DNA of 64,000 nt from contig NZ_MEIR01000080.1 of NCBI RefSeq assembly GCF_002777825.1, positions 62,001-126,000 on the forward strand, given 5' to 3'. Each line of letters begins with the position of its first letter. Positions within the stretch are counted from its first letter, which is position 1. Origin of the DNA: Snodgrassella alvi (GTDB lineage: Bacteria > Pseudomonadota > Gammaproteobacteria > Burkholderiales > Neisseriaceae). Of the stretch, positions 1 to 10,175 are shown one piece after another. Position numbers and translations under genes: made by a program. The notes under the pieces are model-generated. The model was not told the DNA's origin, searched no databases, and worked only from the letters and a program-made list of their open reading frames with translations.

Positions 1-1428
1 TGCACCGCCAGAATGGATGGTGGCTTTACGTCCAATATAAATAAATGGCACTGGCTCAACTGTGTGCTGAGTATGAGGCTGTTGGTTCTGTTCATCATAC
101 ATGTGCTCACAGTTACCATGGTCAGCGGTAATGATAACTTCTCCACCTGTAGCACGTGCTGTATCCACCACGCGTGCTACACAACTATCCAATGTTTCCA
201 CTGCTCTAATAGCAGCATCAAGTGAACCAGTATGGCCAACCATGTCACCATTAGCAAAATTACAGATAATAACGTCATGGCGATGATGTTGGAGACTGTC
301 AATAATCTGCTCAGTAATGCCAATGGCGCTCATTTCTGGTTGTAAATCATATGTGGTGACTTTGGGCGAAGGTATCATAATCCGTTCTTCACCGATATAA
401 GGCTCTTCCCGTCCGCCACTAAAAAAATAGGTGACATGCGGATATTTTTCTGTTTCGGCTATACGCAGTTGGCTAAGTCCCTGTGCAGCCAGAAATTCAC
501 CCAGACCATTATTTACTGATTGGCGCCCGAACATCACTGGATGGGCAAATTGTGTGCCATAAGCGGTGATGCTAGCAAAATATCCAGGTTGTACTCGATG
601 TTTACGTTCAAAACCAGTGAAATCGGTAAAGGTGAGTGCCTGAGTTAATTCACGCGCACGGTCGGCTCGGAAATTGAGAAATAAGATGGCATCGCCATCG
701 ATCAGACCTGCCTGTGAGCTGACAACTGTGGGTTTGACAAACTCGTCCTGTTCGCCCCGCGCATATGCTTCCTCTAGCGCGGCCGTGGGTGAGGCAGCTT
801 GATAGGGGGCATCGCCAAATAATGCATTGTATGCAGCCTCTACCCGATCCCAGCGGTTATCCCTGTCCATGGCAAAAAAGCGTCCAACCACTGCTCCACA
901 TAATACTTGCGGATGTTGCTGCATATAACGTTCCAGACGTTGCAGATAGGGGCGAGCACTTTGAGGTGGGGTGTCACGGCCATCCAGAAACGGATGAACA
1001 ACAATTTTCTGCATGCCCGCGGCTATTGCTGCATCCATTACTGCAAAAAAGTGTTCTATGTGGCTATGAACGCCGCCGTCAGAAAACAGCCCTAACAGAT
1101 GCACAGTGCAATTAGGATTATTCCATGCCTGCTGCAATACTGAATTGTGCTCAAGAGTATGGTCTTCAATTGCCATATCAATGCGGGTGATATCCTGCGG
1201 CACAATCCGTCCGGCGCCGATATTTAGATGACCTACTTCGGAGTTACCAAACTGACCTGTAGGCAAACCAACCATGCGCTCGGAAGCATCAATAGTGCCA
1301 TAGGCATAATGCTGACGATAGTGATCGATATGAGGTGTATGTGCCAGTAAAATAGCATTGTCGTCACCTTCGGCACGATGGCCGAAACCATCCAGAATTA
1401 AAAGAACAATGGGTTTGGTTAATGACAC
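1..1428 (-). CDS. gpmI: 2,3-bisphosphoglycerate-independent phosphoglycerate mutase, 3' end missing
   Basis: Interconverts 3- and 2-phosphoglycerate in glycolysis and gluconeogenesis in the cytosol; the family is Mn-dependent. The minus-strand reading is open from a GTG at 1428 to the window edge (476 codons; the family is about 510). Visible family motifs are LDGFG near the N-terminus, GNSEVGH with the serine that is phosphorylated during catalysis, HSH, DGRDT, and a metal-binding ADHGN near the cut end. The GTG start was chosen because an AGAAAGG ribosome site lies six bases upstream and the next codons give the typical N-terminus TKPIVLLILDGFG. No operon partner is visible. Family assignment is very secure; only the C-terminal 30-40 residues are missing. 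Confidence 0.96.
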   Translation of the reverse strand, partial: MSLTKPIVLLILDGFGHRAEGDDNAILLAHTPHIDHYRQHYAYGTIDASERMVGLPTGQFGNSEVGHLNIGAGRIVPQDITRIDMAIEDHTLEHNSVLQQAWNNPNCTVHLLGLFSDGGVHSHIEHFFAVMDAAIAAGMQKIVVHPFLDGRDTPPQSARPYLQRLERYMQQHPQVLCGAVVGRFFAMDRDNRWDRVEAAYNALFGDAPYQAASPTAALEEAYARGEQDEFVKPTVVSSQAGLIDGDAILFLNFRADRARELTQALTFTDFTGFERKHRVQPGYFASITAYGTQFAHPVMFGRQSVNNGLGEFLAAQGLSQLRIAETEKYPHVTYFFSGGREEPYIGEERIMIPSPKVTTYDLQPEMSAIGITEQIIDSLQHHRHDVIICNFANGDMVGHTGSLDAAIRAVETLDSCVARVVDTARATGGEVIITADHGNCEHMYDEQNQQPHTQHTVEPVPFIYIGRKATIHSGGA

Positions 1429-1627
1429 TGTTGGCCTTTCTGTGATGGTGTGCTGGCTGCCCTGGAAAAGTAGCCAGTAATATCTGTGTGAATATGCTTT
1501 TAAGAACCGGATAAAACAATCCAGTTTAGAGTAAGATATGATTATAACGAAAAGCACTGTCTTGAGAAACTGCCAGACAGACCCAACTTAACGATAAATT
1601 AACTCTGTATAGTCTGATATCATTTTC

Positions 1628-2221
1628 ATGGACAAGCACAATATGGCTGCACAACAAGGCGCTCCTTCCAATTTTTCTCTGGCTAATCACTTTCTGATTG
1701 CCATGCCGGCAATGGACGACCCGTTTTTTAAAGAAAGCGTGATTTATCTGTGTGAACATAGTGCAGAAGGTGCGATGGGCATTATTGTCAACAAACCATC
1801 GCCAATTATGATGGATTTGCTGTTTGATTCTGCCAAGACACCTACGCCAGAACGTTTTCATGGTCAGAATGTACTGATGGGGGGGCCTGTTCAGGTAGAC
1901 CGGGGCTTTCTGGTGCATACTCCTGCTGGTTCATGGGAAAGCAGTTTAATGGTCACTGATGATATTGCCATGACCACTTCACGCGATATTATTATGGGTC
2001 TTACACAGGAAAATGAAGTAAACAAGGCTGTAGCCACAATCGGGTATTCCAGCTGGTCGGCAGGGCAGCTTGAGCAGGAACTGGCAAATAATAGCTGGAT
2101 TACGACGCCAGCTGATATGCAAATTCTGTTTGATATGCCATATAAGCAACGTTATAAAGCTGCCTTACAACTATTGAATATTGATATTACTAATCTGAGT
2201 GCCTTGGTGGGTCATGCCTGA
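1628..2221 (+). CDS. yqgE: YqgE/AlgH family protein (UPF0301)
   Basis: A 197-residue protein of the YqgE/AlgH family, whose biochemical function is not established. Family features seen are [13 protein letters not shown] near the N-terminus, a [11 protein letters not shown] segment, [11 protein letters not shown] and [10 protein letters not shown]. The start at 1628 has no clear ribosome site; an in-frame ATG at 1643 is an alternative. The stop overlaps the start of ruvX by eight bases. The yqgE-ruvX pairing is a common conserved gene order in proteobacteria and implies co-transcription. Confidence 0.93.
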   Translation: MDKHNMAAQQGAPSNFSLANHFLIAMPAMDDPFFKESVIYLCEHSAEGAMGIIVNKPSPIMMDLLFDSAKTPTPERFHGQNVLMGGPVQVDRGFLVHTPAGSWESSLMVTDDIAMTTSRDIIMGLTQENEVNKAVATIGYSSWSAGQLEQELANNSWITTPADMQILFDMPYKQRYKAALQLLNIDITNLSALVGHA

Positions 2222-2675
2222 GTCAATTATACCTTCTTTACAATGTGGTACTGTTCTTGGCTTTGATTTTGGTGCCGCACGAATTGGCGTGGCTGTCGGT
2301 GAAGCCGAGTTGGCCACGGTGCATCCGCTGGAAACCATTGCTGTTGTTAGTAATGAAGAACGTTTTACCCGTATTGCAGCGCTAATTAAAGAATGGCAGC
2401 CTAAGGCTCTGGTGGTGGGTTTGCCCACGCATATGGATGGTACAGCCGATGAAGCTACTGCATTATGCCGTCGATTTGGCAATCGTTTACATGGCCGCTT
2501 CCATTTACCAGTTTATTGGGTAGATGAGCGCTGGACGTCTGTTGTGGCCGATAGTCTGTTAAGTGACGCCAGAGTATTTGGCAAGAAGCGCAAGCAGGCA
2601 TTAGATCAGGTTGCTGCCCAGAATATTCTGGCCACTTTCTTCAGTGCCGGCGCCTGTCTGGCCAGATTGGATTAA
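2214..2675 (+). CDS. ruvX: Holliday junction resolvase-like YqgF/RuvX
   Basis: YqgF/RuvX is an RNase H-fold nuclease linked to 16S rRNA 5' processing and proposed as a Holliday-junction resolvase. The protein shows the N-terminal [14 protein letters not shown] strand with its acidic residue, a central [11 protein letters not shown] loop and the VDERWTS motif, followed by a basic, alanine-rich C-terminus. I chose the ATG at 2214, which overlaps the yqgE stop, over an in-frame GTG at 2199, because translational coupling is typical for this pair. From 2214 the product is 153 residues, close to the usual length. Confidence 0.93.
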   Translation: MPESIIPSLQCGTVLGFDFGAARIGVAVGEAELATVHPLETIAVVSNEERFTRIAALIKEWQPKALVVGLPTHMDGTADEATALCRRFGNRLHGRFHLPVYWVDERWTSVVADSLLSDARVFGKKRKQALDQVAAQNILATFFSAGACLARLD

Positions 2676-3848
<1,173 letters not shown>

Positions 3849-3932
3849 ACTGGCTTTATCAGCTTATCAATATTTAATTATTGTGTAATTAATGATTTAA
3901 TAAAATTTTAGCAGCAAAATTGTTTAAAAAGC

Positions 3933-3960
3933 TTGACAGTAAAATTACAAACGCTATAAT
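3933..3960 (+). promoter_or_regulatory. Consensus sigma-70 promoter of tRNA-Asn
   Basis: A perfect TTGACA (3933-3938) and a perfect TATAAT (3955-3960) are separated by 16 bases. They end 10 bases before the tRNA 5' end. A near-consensus promoter of this kind is expected for a stable RNA gene. Confidence 0.88.
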
Positions 3961-3970
3961 TTCGCCTCAT

Positions 3971-4046
3971 TCCCTGATAGCTCAGTCGGTAGAGCGACGG
4001 ACTGTTAATCCGCAGGTCCCAGGTTCGAGCCCTGGTCGGGGAGCCA
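3971..4046 (+). tRNA. tRNA-Asn (anticodon GTT)
   Basis: A 76-base cloverleaf with encoded CCA. The acceptor strands TCCCTGA and TCGGGGA pair with one G-T wobble, the D-loop carries AGCTCAGTCGGTAGAGC, and the T-arm carries GGTTCGAGCC. The anticodon loop reads CTGTTAA with GTT at 4004-4006. A strong promoter lies directly upstream and an intrinsic terminator eight bases downstream, so it is a monocistronic tRNA gene. Confidence 0.97.
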
Positions 4047-4053
4047 AATTAGA

Positions 4054-4085
4054 AAAAAGCACTCAAATATTTGAGTGCTTTTTTC
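4054..4085 (+). terminator. Intrinsic terminator after tRNA-Asn
   Basis: Inverted repeat AGCACTCAAATATTTGAGTGCT followed by a T-run. Because A-runs flank the other side, it can also terminate the convergent FKBP lipoprotein gene on the minus strand. Confidence 0.9.
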
Positions 4086-4106
4086 ATTACTAATACTATC
4101 GATTGA

Positions 4107-4628
4107 TTATTCACCAACTTTTAGTAGTTTTACATCGAAAATTAATACGCTGTTAGCTGGAATGGTACTCGTTGGACTTTGCTCACCATAGGCCAGATTT
4201 GCAGGAATATAAAAAGTAAACTCACTGCCTTCAGACATTAATTGCAGGCCTTCAGTCCAGCCCGGTATAACGCCATTAAGTGGGAACGTGGCTGGTTTAT
4301 TATTCCGCTGCGCAGTACTGTCAAATACTGTGCCATCAATTAACCGGCCTTCGTACTGTACAGTAACCATATCCGAGGCTTTAGGTTTCTTGCCTGATCC
4401 TTCATGATTAATTTTGTATTGCAAACCTGAAGCGGTGGTTTTTACTCCCGATACCGTTTTATTTTTGGCCAGAAACTCATCTCCTGCCACCTGTGGGTTT
4501 CGGGTAGCCGAAGTAGAAGCAGCTATCGGCTCACTGCTGTTGTTTTTGTAGCCATTATCAGTGGAATTACAGGCTGATACAGCCAACAGAGTAGTGATTC
4601 CCATAATAGTAAAAGACAAGCGTTTCAT
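4107..4628 (-). CDS. FKBP-type peptidyl-prolyl isomerase, lipoprotein
   Basis: Predicted envelope-anchored peptidyl-prolyl cis-trans isomerase. The N-terminus MKRLSF is followed by a hydrophobic stretch and a lipobox (LAVSAC, Cys20), then a low-complexity Ser/Asn/Thr linker. The FKBP domain occupies about residues 75-172: GLQYKINHEGSGKKP, VTVQYEGRLIDGTVFDS, FPLNGVIPGWTEGLQLM and FYIPANLAYGEQ are all canonical. At 173 residues it resembles the short FkpA/Mip-like lipoproteins, but it lacks the long N-terminal dimerisation helices of FkpA. Probably a periplasmic-facing folding catalyst. It stands alone on the minus strand. Confidence 0.92.
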   Translation of the reverse strand: MKRLSFTIMGITTLLAVSACNSTDNGYKNNSSEPIAASTSATRNPQVAGDEFLAKNKTVSGVKTTASGLQYKINHEGSGKKPKASDMVTVQYEGRLIDGTVFDSTAQRNNKPATFPLNGVIPGWTEGLQLMSEGSEFTFYIPANLAYGEQSPTSTIPANSVLIFDVKLLKVGE

Positions 4629-5233
4629 AATTTCTCTCTAAACATTGGAAGAAGAGTAATTATAGCAGCATCAGGAAAAACAAATTTTCTGCTCTGCATA
4701 AAACAGTTAAGCAAATACAAAATACGGATGGAAGACATTTATTTAAAAACCATTTGATATTTTAAACAGATAAGGGCATATATTTCAGGTATTCGATTTT
4801 GCCGATATTGGTTAAACCCAGTTGATAAAGGTTATTATTCATTAATAGGCCGACTGAAATACGCTAAAGACAAATTCTTCTGAAAATGTAGCGGATTATG
4901 GTAATTTATACTGGTAACTTGTTTCGGCAGATTAAATCGGCTTTAGCTGCAACTGTTGTCTTTTCGATACTTATAGTTTTTAATTTACATTAATATACCA
5001 AAATTAATAATAGGGTAAATACACGGCCTGAATAACAGTATAGGGTTAAAAATAAATGGTTAATATAACAATAAAAAAATTATATTAACTTGAATTGTGG
5101 TTTGGCCGAACTACTCCCTTGAACAAATTAAAAAAATTGTTATCCCTATTTTAATTGCACGGTATTTCCAGATGTCAGATTTTCATTTTGCGGGTATGCT
5201 TGTCACCGGTGTTATTCGAATGTTGATAATGGC
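4629..5233. other. Long AT-rich gene-free region upstream of the rho promoter
   Basis: About 600 bases in which neither strand shows a protein-like reading frame or an RNA fold that I recognise. Several A/T runs are present. It is followed by the candidate rho promoter. Confidence 0.5.
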
Positions 5234-5262
5234 TTGACACTATTAGACTTGAAGAATAGAAT
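5234..5262 (+). promoter_or_regulatory. Candidate rho promoter
   Basis: TTGACA (5234-5239) and TAGAAT (5257-5262) with a 17-base spacer. If used, transcription starts near 5269 and gives an untranslated leader of roughly 190 bases before the rho start. Rho is known to autoregulate through its leader in other bacteria, so this placement is plausible. Confidence 0.65.
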
Positions 5263-5460
5263 TACGTCCTATAAGAAGATGTCAATTCTAAATCTTTGTT
5301 TAATGTCTATAGCGGCAGGTTAAAACCAAATCGACTTTCAATAAAAACCTTACCATTCTTTTGCATGCACCATGTATATAAGGCTCGGTAACTGGAATTA
5401 TTATGAGTCTGCCGACTCATTTTATCTTGAATTCTAATAAATAAGTTCATTTATATCTTT

Positions 5461-6723
5461 ATGCACGTTTCTGAATTACAAAACCTACATGTGTCTGAAT
5501 TATTGGGCATAGCTGAAGAATTTGGCATTGAAAATGCCAACCGTTTGCGTAAACAAGACCTTGTTTTTGCGATTGTGCGCATTAAAATGAAGCAGGGAGA
5601 GGCGTTTACCTGTTCTGGTACGCTGGAAATTCTTCCAGACGGCTTTGGTTTTCTGCGTAGTATGGATACATCTTATCTGGCCGGCCCGGATGACATATAT
5701 GTTAGCCCAAGCCAGATTCGCCGTTTCAATCTGCATACTGGTGACACGATTGAAGGCAGTGTGCGTGTACCTAAAGACAACGAACGTTATTTTGCACTGG
5801 TACGTCTGGATAAAATCAATGGTGATAACCCAGATGTGTGCAAACATAAAATTCTGTTCGAAAATCTGACCCCATTATTTCCAGACCGGCAGTTTGTGCT
5901 GGAGCGGGATATTCGCTCCGGTGAAAACCTTACTGGCCGAGCCATTGATCTGATCGCTCCGATTGGTTTTGGTCAGCGCGCCTTACTGGTCGCTCCGCCG
6001 AAATCCGGTAAAACGGTGATGCTGCAAAACATTGCGCATGCGATTACCGCTAATTATCCTAAAGCAGAACTACTTGTGTTGCTGATTGATGAGCGTCCGG
6101 AAGAAGTAACCGAAATGACCCGCTCTGTTCGCGGTGAAGTGGTTTCTTCCACTTTTGATGAACCTGCTACCCGCCATGTACAAGTAGCAGAAATGGTAAT
6201 TGAAAAAGCCAAACGGCTGGTGGAACACAAAAAAGATGTGATTATTCTGCTGGATTCAATTACTCGTCTGGCGCGTGCTTATAATACGGTTATCCCTGCT
6301 TCTGGCAAAATTCTTACCGGTGGTATTGATGCCAATGCTCTGCATCGTCCCAAACGCTTTTTTGGTGCAGCTCGCAATGTGGAAGAAGGTGGTTCATTAA
6401 CTATTATCGCTACAGCCCTTGTCGAAACTGGTAGTCGTATGGATGATGTGATTTATGAAGAGTTCAAGGGCACGGGTAATATGGAATTGCATCTTGATCG
6501 ACGCATGGCTGAGAAACGTCTGTTCCCGGCAATCAATATCAATCGTTCTGGTACCCGTCGCGAAGAGTTGCTGGTTTCCAATGAGCATTTGCAGAAAATG
6601 TGGCTGTTGCGTAAATTCCTGCATCCAATGGATGATATTGAGGCAATGGAATTTATTATCGATAAATTAAAACAGTCTAAAAATAACGCAGACTTTTTTG
6701 ATTTAATGCGTGGTAGCAAATAG
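5461..6723 (+). CDS. rho: Transcription termination factor Rho
   Basis: Hexameric RNA-dependent ATPase that terminates transcription. At 420 residues it matches the E. coli length almost exactly. It shows an N-terminal helical domain, the RNA-binding RNP1 motif DGFGFLR at residues 60-66, the Walker A APPKSGKT at 178-185, a Walker B segment ([16 protein letters not shown]) and the [21 protein letters not shown]-loop region. The ATG at 5461 gives a typical N-terminus (MHVSEL repeated once). It is monocistronic, with a long leader and its own intrinsic terminator. Confidence 0.98.
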   Translation: MHVSELQNLHVSELLGIAEEFGIENANRLRKQDLVFAIVRIKMKQGEAFTCSGTLEILPDGFGFLRSMDTSYLAGPDDIYVSPSQIRRFNLHTGDTIEGSVRVPKDNERYFALVRLDKINGDNPDVCKHKILFENLTPLFPDRQFVLERDIRSGENLTGRAIDLIAPIGFGQRALLVAPPKSGKTVMLQNIAHAITANYPKAELLVLLIDERPEEVTEMTRSVRGEVVSSTFDEPATRHVQVAEMVIEKAKRLVEHKKDVIILLDSITRLARAYNTVIPASGKILTGGIDANALHRPKRFFGAARNVEEGGSLTIIATALVETGSRMDDVIYEEFKGTGNMELHLDRRMAEKRLFPAININRSGTRREELLVSNEHLQKMWLLRKFLHPMDDIEAMEFIIDKLKQSKNNADFFDLMRGSK

Positions 6724-6742
6724 CCAAGTATTCTGGCTTATT

Positions 6743-6776
6743 AAACCGTGTTTAGTTCTATAAACACGGTTTTTTA
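6743..6776 (+). terminator. Intrinsic terminator after rho
   Basis: Stem AACCGTGTTTA paired with TAAACACGGTT around a TTCTA-type loop, followed by a run of six T. It starts about 20 bases after the rho stop. Confidence 0.92.
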
Positions 6777-7068
6777 TTTAAGCCAGTGTCGCTGTAATCA
6801 GACACTATTTCAGCTTGGCTGGTTAGATAAACTATACTTACTACCGGACTAAGTGTGTATACGAATTTTTAATATTCTATATGTTATCTTGGGCAGATAG
6901 TTTTCTTGTTAATACGGTCAGTGTTGAACAACATGCAGGAGCAGTTGAATAAGCAGTAATAAAACCATACCGATATTATGCAGTATGGTTCTGTTGTTTG
7001 TTCTTGGGTATTGTAAGAATGAGCAGAAGATATATATTTGTCTGCTAGCTTAAAACCAATATGTCGGA
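6777..7068. other. rho-lpxH convergent spacer with a weak hairpin
   Basis: No gene is visible. An inverted repeat AACCATAC (6963-6970) / GTATGGTT (6983-6990) has an eight-base stem. Read on the minus strand it is followed by TTATT, so it could be a weak terminator for lpxH. Confidence 0.5.
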
Positions 7069-7806
7069 TTAAAGCTTAAGCTCATGCACGTGTACACCTT
7101 CTGCATCAACAGCCAGATAGCCGCCATAGTTTTCAGCCCAGTCCTGTATCACATAACGCTTGAAAGGCTGATTGTTTAGCTGTGATTCATGCACGGCCGG
7201 GCGGTGAGTATGACCATGAATCAGAGTAGGTAGAGCGCCCTGAGCATGGCTGCTCATCAAAGTATAAATGGCACTTTCAGTCACATCGGATATTTCACTT
7301 TTGCCTTCATTATTCTTGCGCGTTTCACTCATCTGGCGAATTTGTCTGGCCAGTAAACGTCTTTCAGCAATGGGTTTACTTAGTACAGCCATTTGCCATA
7401 GCGGATTGCGGGACTGGGCACGAAATTGCTGATAGGCCATATCATCGGTGCATAATTCATCACCATGCATGATGATATAATCGTGGCCATAAAGATTTAT
7501 CTGCTTAGGTGCTGTGAGTAGTTTAATACCGCTTTCGGTCGCAAATTTTTCGCCAAGCAAGAAATCGCGGTTACCATGAATAAAATAAACTGGGGTGCTT
7601 GCAGTGAAAGCTTTCAGTTCGTTTTTGATGTGGCGGATAAAATCATTATCATCATCATCACCAATCCAGACATCAAAAAAATCGCCCAGAATATACAGTG
7701 CATCAATATTACCTTGCCATTGTTGCAGACAGCGATAAAATAATTCATTTAATGGCGGTGTTTGTTCGGATAGATGTAAATCAGAAATAAAGATAGTGGT
7801 ATTCAT
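7069..7806 (-). CDS. lpxH: UDP-2,3-diacylglucosamine diphosphatase LpxH
   Basis: Hydrolyses UDP-2,3-diacylglucosamine to lipid X plus UMP in the lipid A pathway, peripheral to the inner membrane. The 245-residue protein has the calcineurin-like phosphoesterase metal ligands in order: ISDLHLSE, LGDFFDVWIGDDD, HGNRDFLLG, a later IMHGDEL and the C-terminal GHTHRP. An N-terminus on the first beta strand (MNTTIFISDLHL) supports the start. It lies 20 bases downstream of the ArsC-like gene on the same strand and is probably co-transcribed with it. Confidence 0.96.
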   Translation of the reverse strand: MNTTIFISDLHLSEQTPPLNELFYRCLQQWQGNIDALYILGDFFDVWIGDDDDNDFIRHIKNELKAFTASTPVYFIHGNRDFLLGEKFATESGIKLLTAPKQINLYGHDYIIMHGDELCTDDMAYQQFRAQSRNPLWQMAVLSKPIAERRLLARQIRQMSETRKNNEGKSEISDVTESAIYTLMSSHAQGALPTLIHGHTHRPAVHESQLNNQPFKRYVIQDWAENYGGYLAVDAEGVHVHELKL

Positions 7807-7826
7807 AGTTTGTATTTGTAGAAATA

Positions 7827-8180
7827 TCAGGCTAAAAATTCAGTATATTGTTGTGTATCAAAACCAACCACTACGCGTTGGTTATTTACCAGTACTGGGC
7901 GCTTAATGACAGAAGGTTGGTTAATCATCAGGTTAATGGCTGCTTGATCGCTGCTTAGTGCATCCTGCTGCTCACTGGTACTTAATTTTCGCCAGGTGGT
8001 GCCTTTACGATTAATCAGTGTTTCTTTGGGGATTTGTGTAAGCCAGAACTGGATGTCTGCGGCAGTGGGTGGTATTTTTTTTAAATCAATAAATTCAGCG
8101 TTAGTATGTTGCTCTGCCAGCCACTGGCGTGCTTTTTTTACTGTATTACACTGGCTGATACCGTAAATTCGAATACTCAT
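7827..8180 (-). CDS. ArsC/Spx-like reductase family protein (YffB type)
   Basis: A 117-residue thioredoxin-fold protein of the ArsC/Spx family. The N-terminus IRIYGISQCNTVKKARQWL contains the single active-site-type cysteine in the CxTxKKAR context typical of YffB. RKGTTWRKL and the C-terminal IKRPVLVNNQRVVVGF are family blocks. YffB-like proteins are glutathione-dependent reductases of uncertain substrate; real arsenate reduction is unlikely to be the role. It precedes lpxH with a short gap. Confidence 0.9.
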   Translation of the reverse strand: MSIRIYGISQCNTVKKARQWLAEQHTNAEFIDLKKIPPTAADIQFWLTQIPKETLINRKGTTWRKLSTSEQQDALSSDQAAINLMINQPSVIKRPVLVNNQRVVVGFDTQQYTEFLA

Positions 8181-8376
8181 GGGTGAAAACCTGTATGTTC
8201 AAATAGATTAGTATTATACCGGTTTGCCCATACTTGCTTAAGTGTTGGTTTTATGCCGATTGGCCGTCCAACATTGCTTTAGCAGGGTTAAGGTATACTG
8301 TCTGCATTGCTAATCTGGCATATTGGCAGTATGCTTTAATTAGGCCAGTTTTTTATTTTTGATGAGGAAAGCCAGA

Positions 8377-9018
8377 ATGAAAAAGATCAGTATACTTGCT
8401 ATCAGCCTGTTACTGGCAGCCTGCGGGAGTAAGCAGGAGGCAAGTAACCGTAATTTTAGTGAAGCGATTGATGAATTTGCCAAAAATGATAAAGTTTGTC
8501 TGGCCGTTAATCTGGTGTTGGATAATGCTCAGGGTGATATGAACAATATAGTTACCATAGGTAGCAAAGAAATTCGTATTGCCAAGAAAAATGGTGAGGG
8601 TGATAAAGTTAATAAAACTGCTCTGAGACAGATGGATATTCTTACTGATGCAGATCTATACGAAAAAGGTAAAGATTCCACCCTGACTGTTAACGGCGTA
8701 CCGGATATTCCGCAAGCTGTGTACTATCGAACCAGTAAAGGTGAAGCCAATATGTTGAATAATGCACAGGGAAGTTTGCTGTGTCTCGGTACACAGAAGG
8801 TCGATAAAATCGTACTCTTTACTGAACCAACGCCCGCAAATGGAGTAACCATTTCCAAAGTGGTTTATGATGCAAAGCTGATACCAGAAAAATGGGCTAA
8901 AGATTTACTCAAAACTACAGATGAAAGCTGGTGGAAATCTTTACAGGAACCTCAGCGTCGTACTGCGGTACTGGTTTTAACTGATAAAGGATGGAAAGAC
9001 GAACGGGTACTGCACTAG
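8377..9018 (+). CDS. Lipoprotein of unknown function
   Basis: I do not recognise a family. The start at 8377 is chosen for its AGGAAA ribosome site and because it opens directly into a lipoprotein signal (MKKISILAISLLLAACGS, lipobox LAAC, Cys at about 16). The remaining roughly 200 residues are soluble and mixed alpha/beta in character, with two cysteines (KVCLAV and LLCLG) that could form a disulfide. It stands alone between divergent and convergent neighbours. Export to the envelope is well supported; nothing else can be said. Confidence 0.82.
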   Translation: MKKISILAISLLLAACGSKQEASNRNFSEAIDEFAKNDKVCLAVNLVLDNAQGDMNNIVTIGSKEIRIAKKNGEGDKVNKTALRQMDILTDADLYEKGKDSTLTVNGVPDIPQAVYYRTSKGEANMLNNAQGSLLCLGTQKVDKIVLFTEPTPANGVTISKVVYDAKLIPEKWAKDLLKTTDESWWKSLQEPQRRTAVLVLTDKGWKDERVLH

Positions 9019-9172
9019 GTGAACATTCTGCTATGTTTGCTTACTACTTTATAAATGATTAGCTACTTTAATTAATTGTAAGGGACAGAATACTCTATTT
9101 CCTAAATTCAGTTGCTAAGTTGGAATAGTGAAGTAGCTAAAGCAAATGTAGTAATTAGTCTGATAATCAAAA

Positions 9173-9210
9173 ATATCTCCAGAAAATGTTTCAATCTGGA
9201 GATATTTTTA
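9173..9210. terminator. Bidirectional intrinsic terminator
   Basis: An 11-bp stem, ATATCTCCAGA with TCTGGAGATAT, is flanked by T-rich sequence on the plus strand and A-rich sequence on the other side. It serves both the lipoprotein gene (+) and secF (-). Confidence 0.88.
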
Positions 9211-9233
9211 TATTAGTAGACAATTCTGCAATT

Positions 9234-10169
9234 TTATACTACGGCTTCTTCCTTACGTTTTGGTGGTTTAACCAGATTCTGCCGGTTTAAACCAAATATC
9301 AGCAATAATGGACTGGCTACCAATACGGAAGAGTAAATACCAAATACGATACCAATGGTTAAGGCCATGGCAAAACCATGCAAGGCTGCACCGCCAAAAA
9401 CCAGCATGGAAATAACCATTGCTTCAGTGGAGCCGTGGGTGATGATTGTTCGGCTCATGGTAGCGGTAATGGCGTTATCGATGATAGCCGCAACACTTTT
9501 ACCGCGCATATGCGGTTTACGGAAGTTTTCGCGAATACGGTCGAACACCACCACAGATTCATTCACTGAGTAACCGAGCACGGCCAATATACCAGCCAGT
9601 ACGGTAAGGGAAAACTCCCAGTGAAACAGGGCAAAGCAGCCCAGGATAATCACGACGTCATGCATATTGGCAATAATGGCAGAAACGGCAAATCGCCATT
9701 CAAAGCGCATGGACAGGTAAATAATGATGCCAATAACAACCATGCCAAGAGCCAACAGGCCATGGGTAACTAGCTCTTCGCCAACCTGCGGTCCGATAAA
9801 TTCAACCTGCCGCAGACTCACACCTTCCTGATGTTGTTTGAGCAAGTTCATTACCTGATTGGACAGCTGTGCAGAAGTCATATTGGTTTTATTGGGCAAG
9901 CGTATCATGATTTGCTTGTTAGTACCCAGTGCCTGTACCTGTACCTCGCCCAGTTTTAGCCCGTCCAGCTCACTGCGAATTTTGTTTAAATCTGCACTTT
10001 GCTTGAATTCAACTTCCATCACAGTACCACCGGTGAATTCTACAGAAAAATTCAACCCGCGAGTGACAAGAAAAAATACAGCCAGAATAAAAGTAATTAA
10101 TGAAATCGCCGTTGTCAGCTTGCCATAGCTCATAAACGGGATATCGCGTTTGATTTTAAAGAATTCCAT
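9234..10169 (-). CDS. secF: Protein translocase subunit SecF
   Basis: Inner-membrane partner of SecD that uses the proton-motive force to assist Sec export. The 311-residue protein shows the first transmembrane helix after the N-terminal basic segment, then LNFSVEFTGGTVMEVEF, a periplasmic domain, and the five-helix RND-like C-terminal half with GYSVNESVVVFDRIRENFR, the signature SecF loop. It starts six bases after the secD stop, so the two are co-translated in a yajC-secD-secF operon. Confidence 0.97.
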   Translation of the reverse strand: MEFFKIKRDIPFMSYGKLTTAISLITFILAVFFLVTRGLNFSVEFTGGTVMEVEFKQSADLNKIRSELDGLKLGEVQVQALGTNKQIMIRLPNKTNMTSAQLSNQVMNLLKQHQEGVSLRQVEFIGPQVGEELVTHGLLALGMVVIGIIIYLSMRFEWRFAVSAIIANMHDVVIILGCFALFHWEFSLTVLAGILAVLGYSVNESVVVFDRIRENFRKPHMRGKSVAAIIDNAITATMSRTIITHGSTEAMVISMLVFGGAALHGFAMALTIGIVFGIYSSVLVASPLLLIFGLNRQNLVKPPKRKEEAVV

Positions 10170-10175
10170 AATTAA

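Noticed and set aside
765-1115. Open frame of 116 codons on the plus strand
   Set aside because: It lies antisense inside gpmI, whose minus-strand reading has all family motifs.
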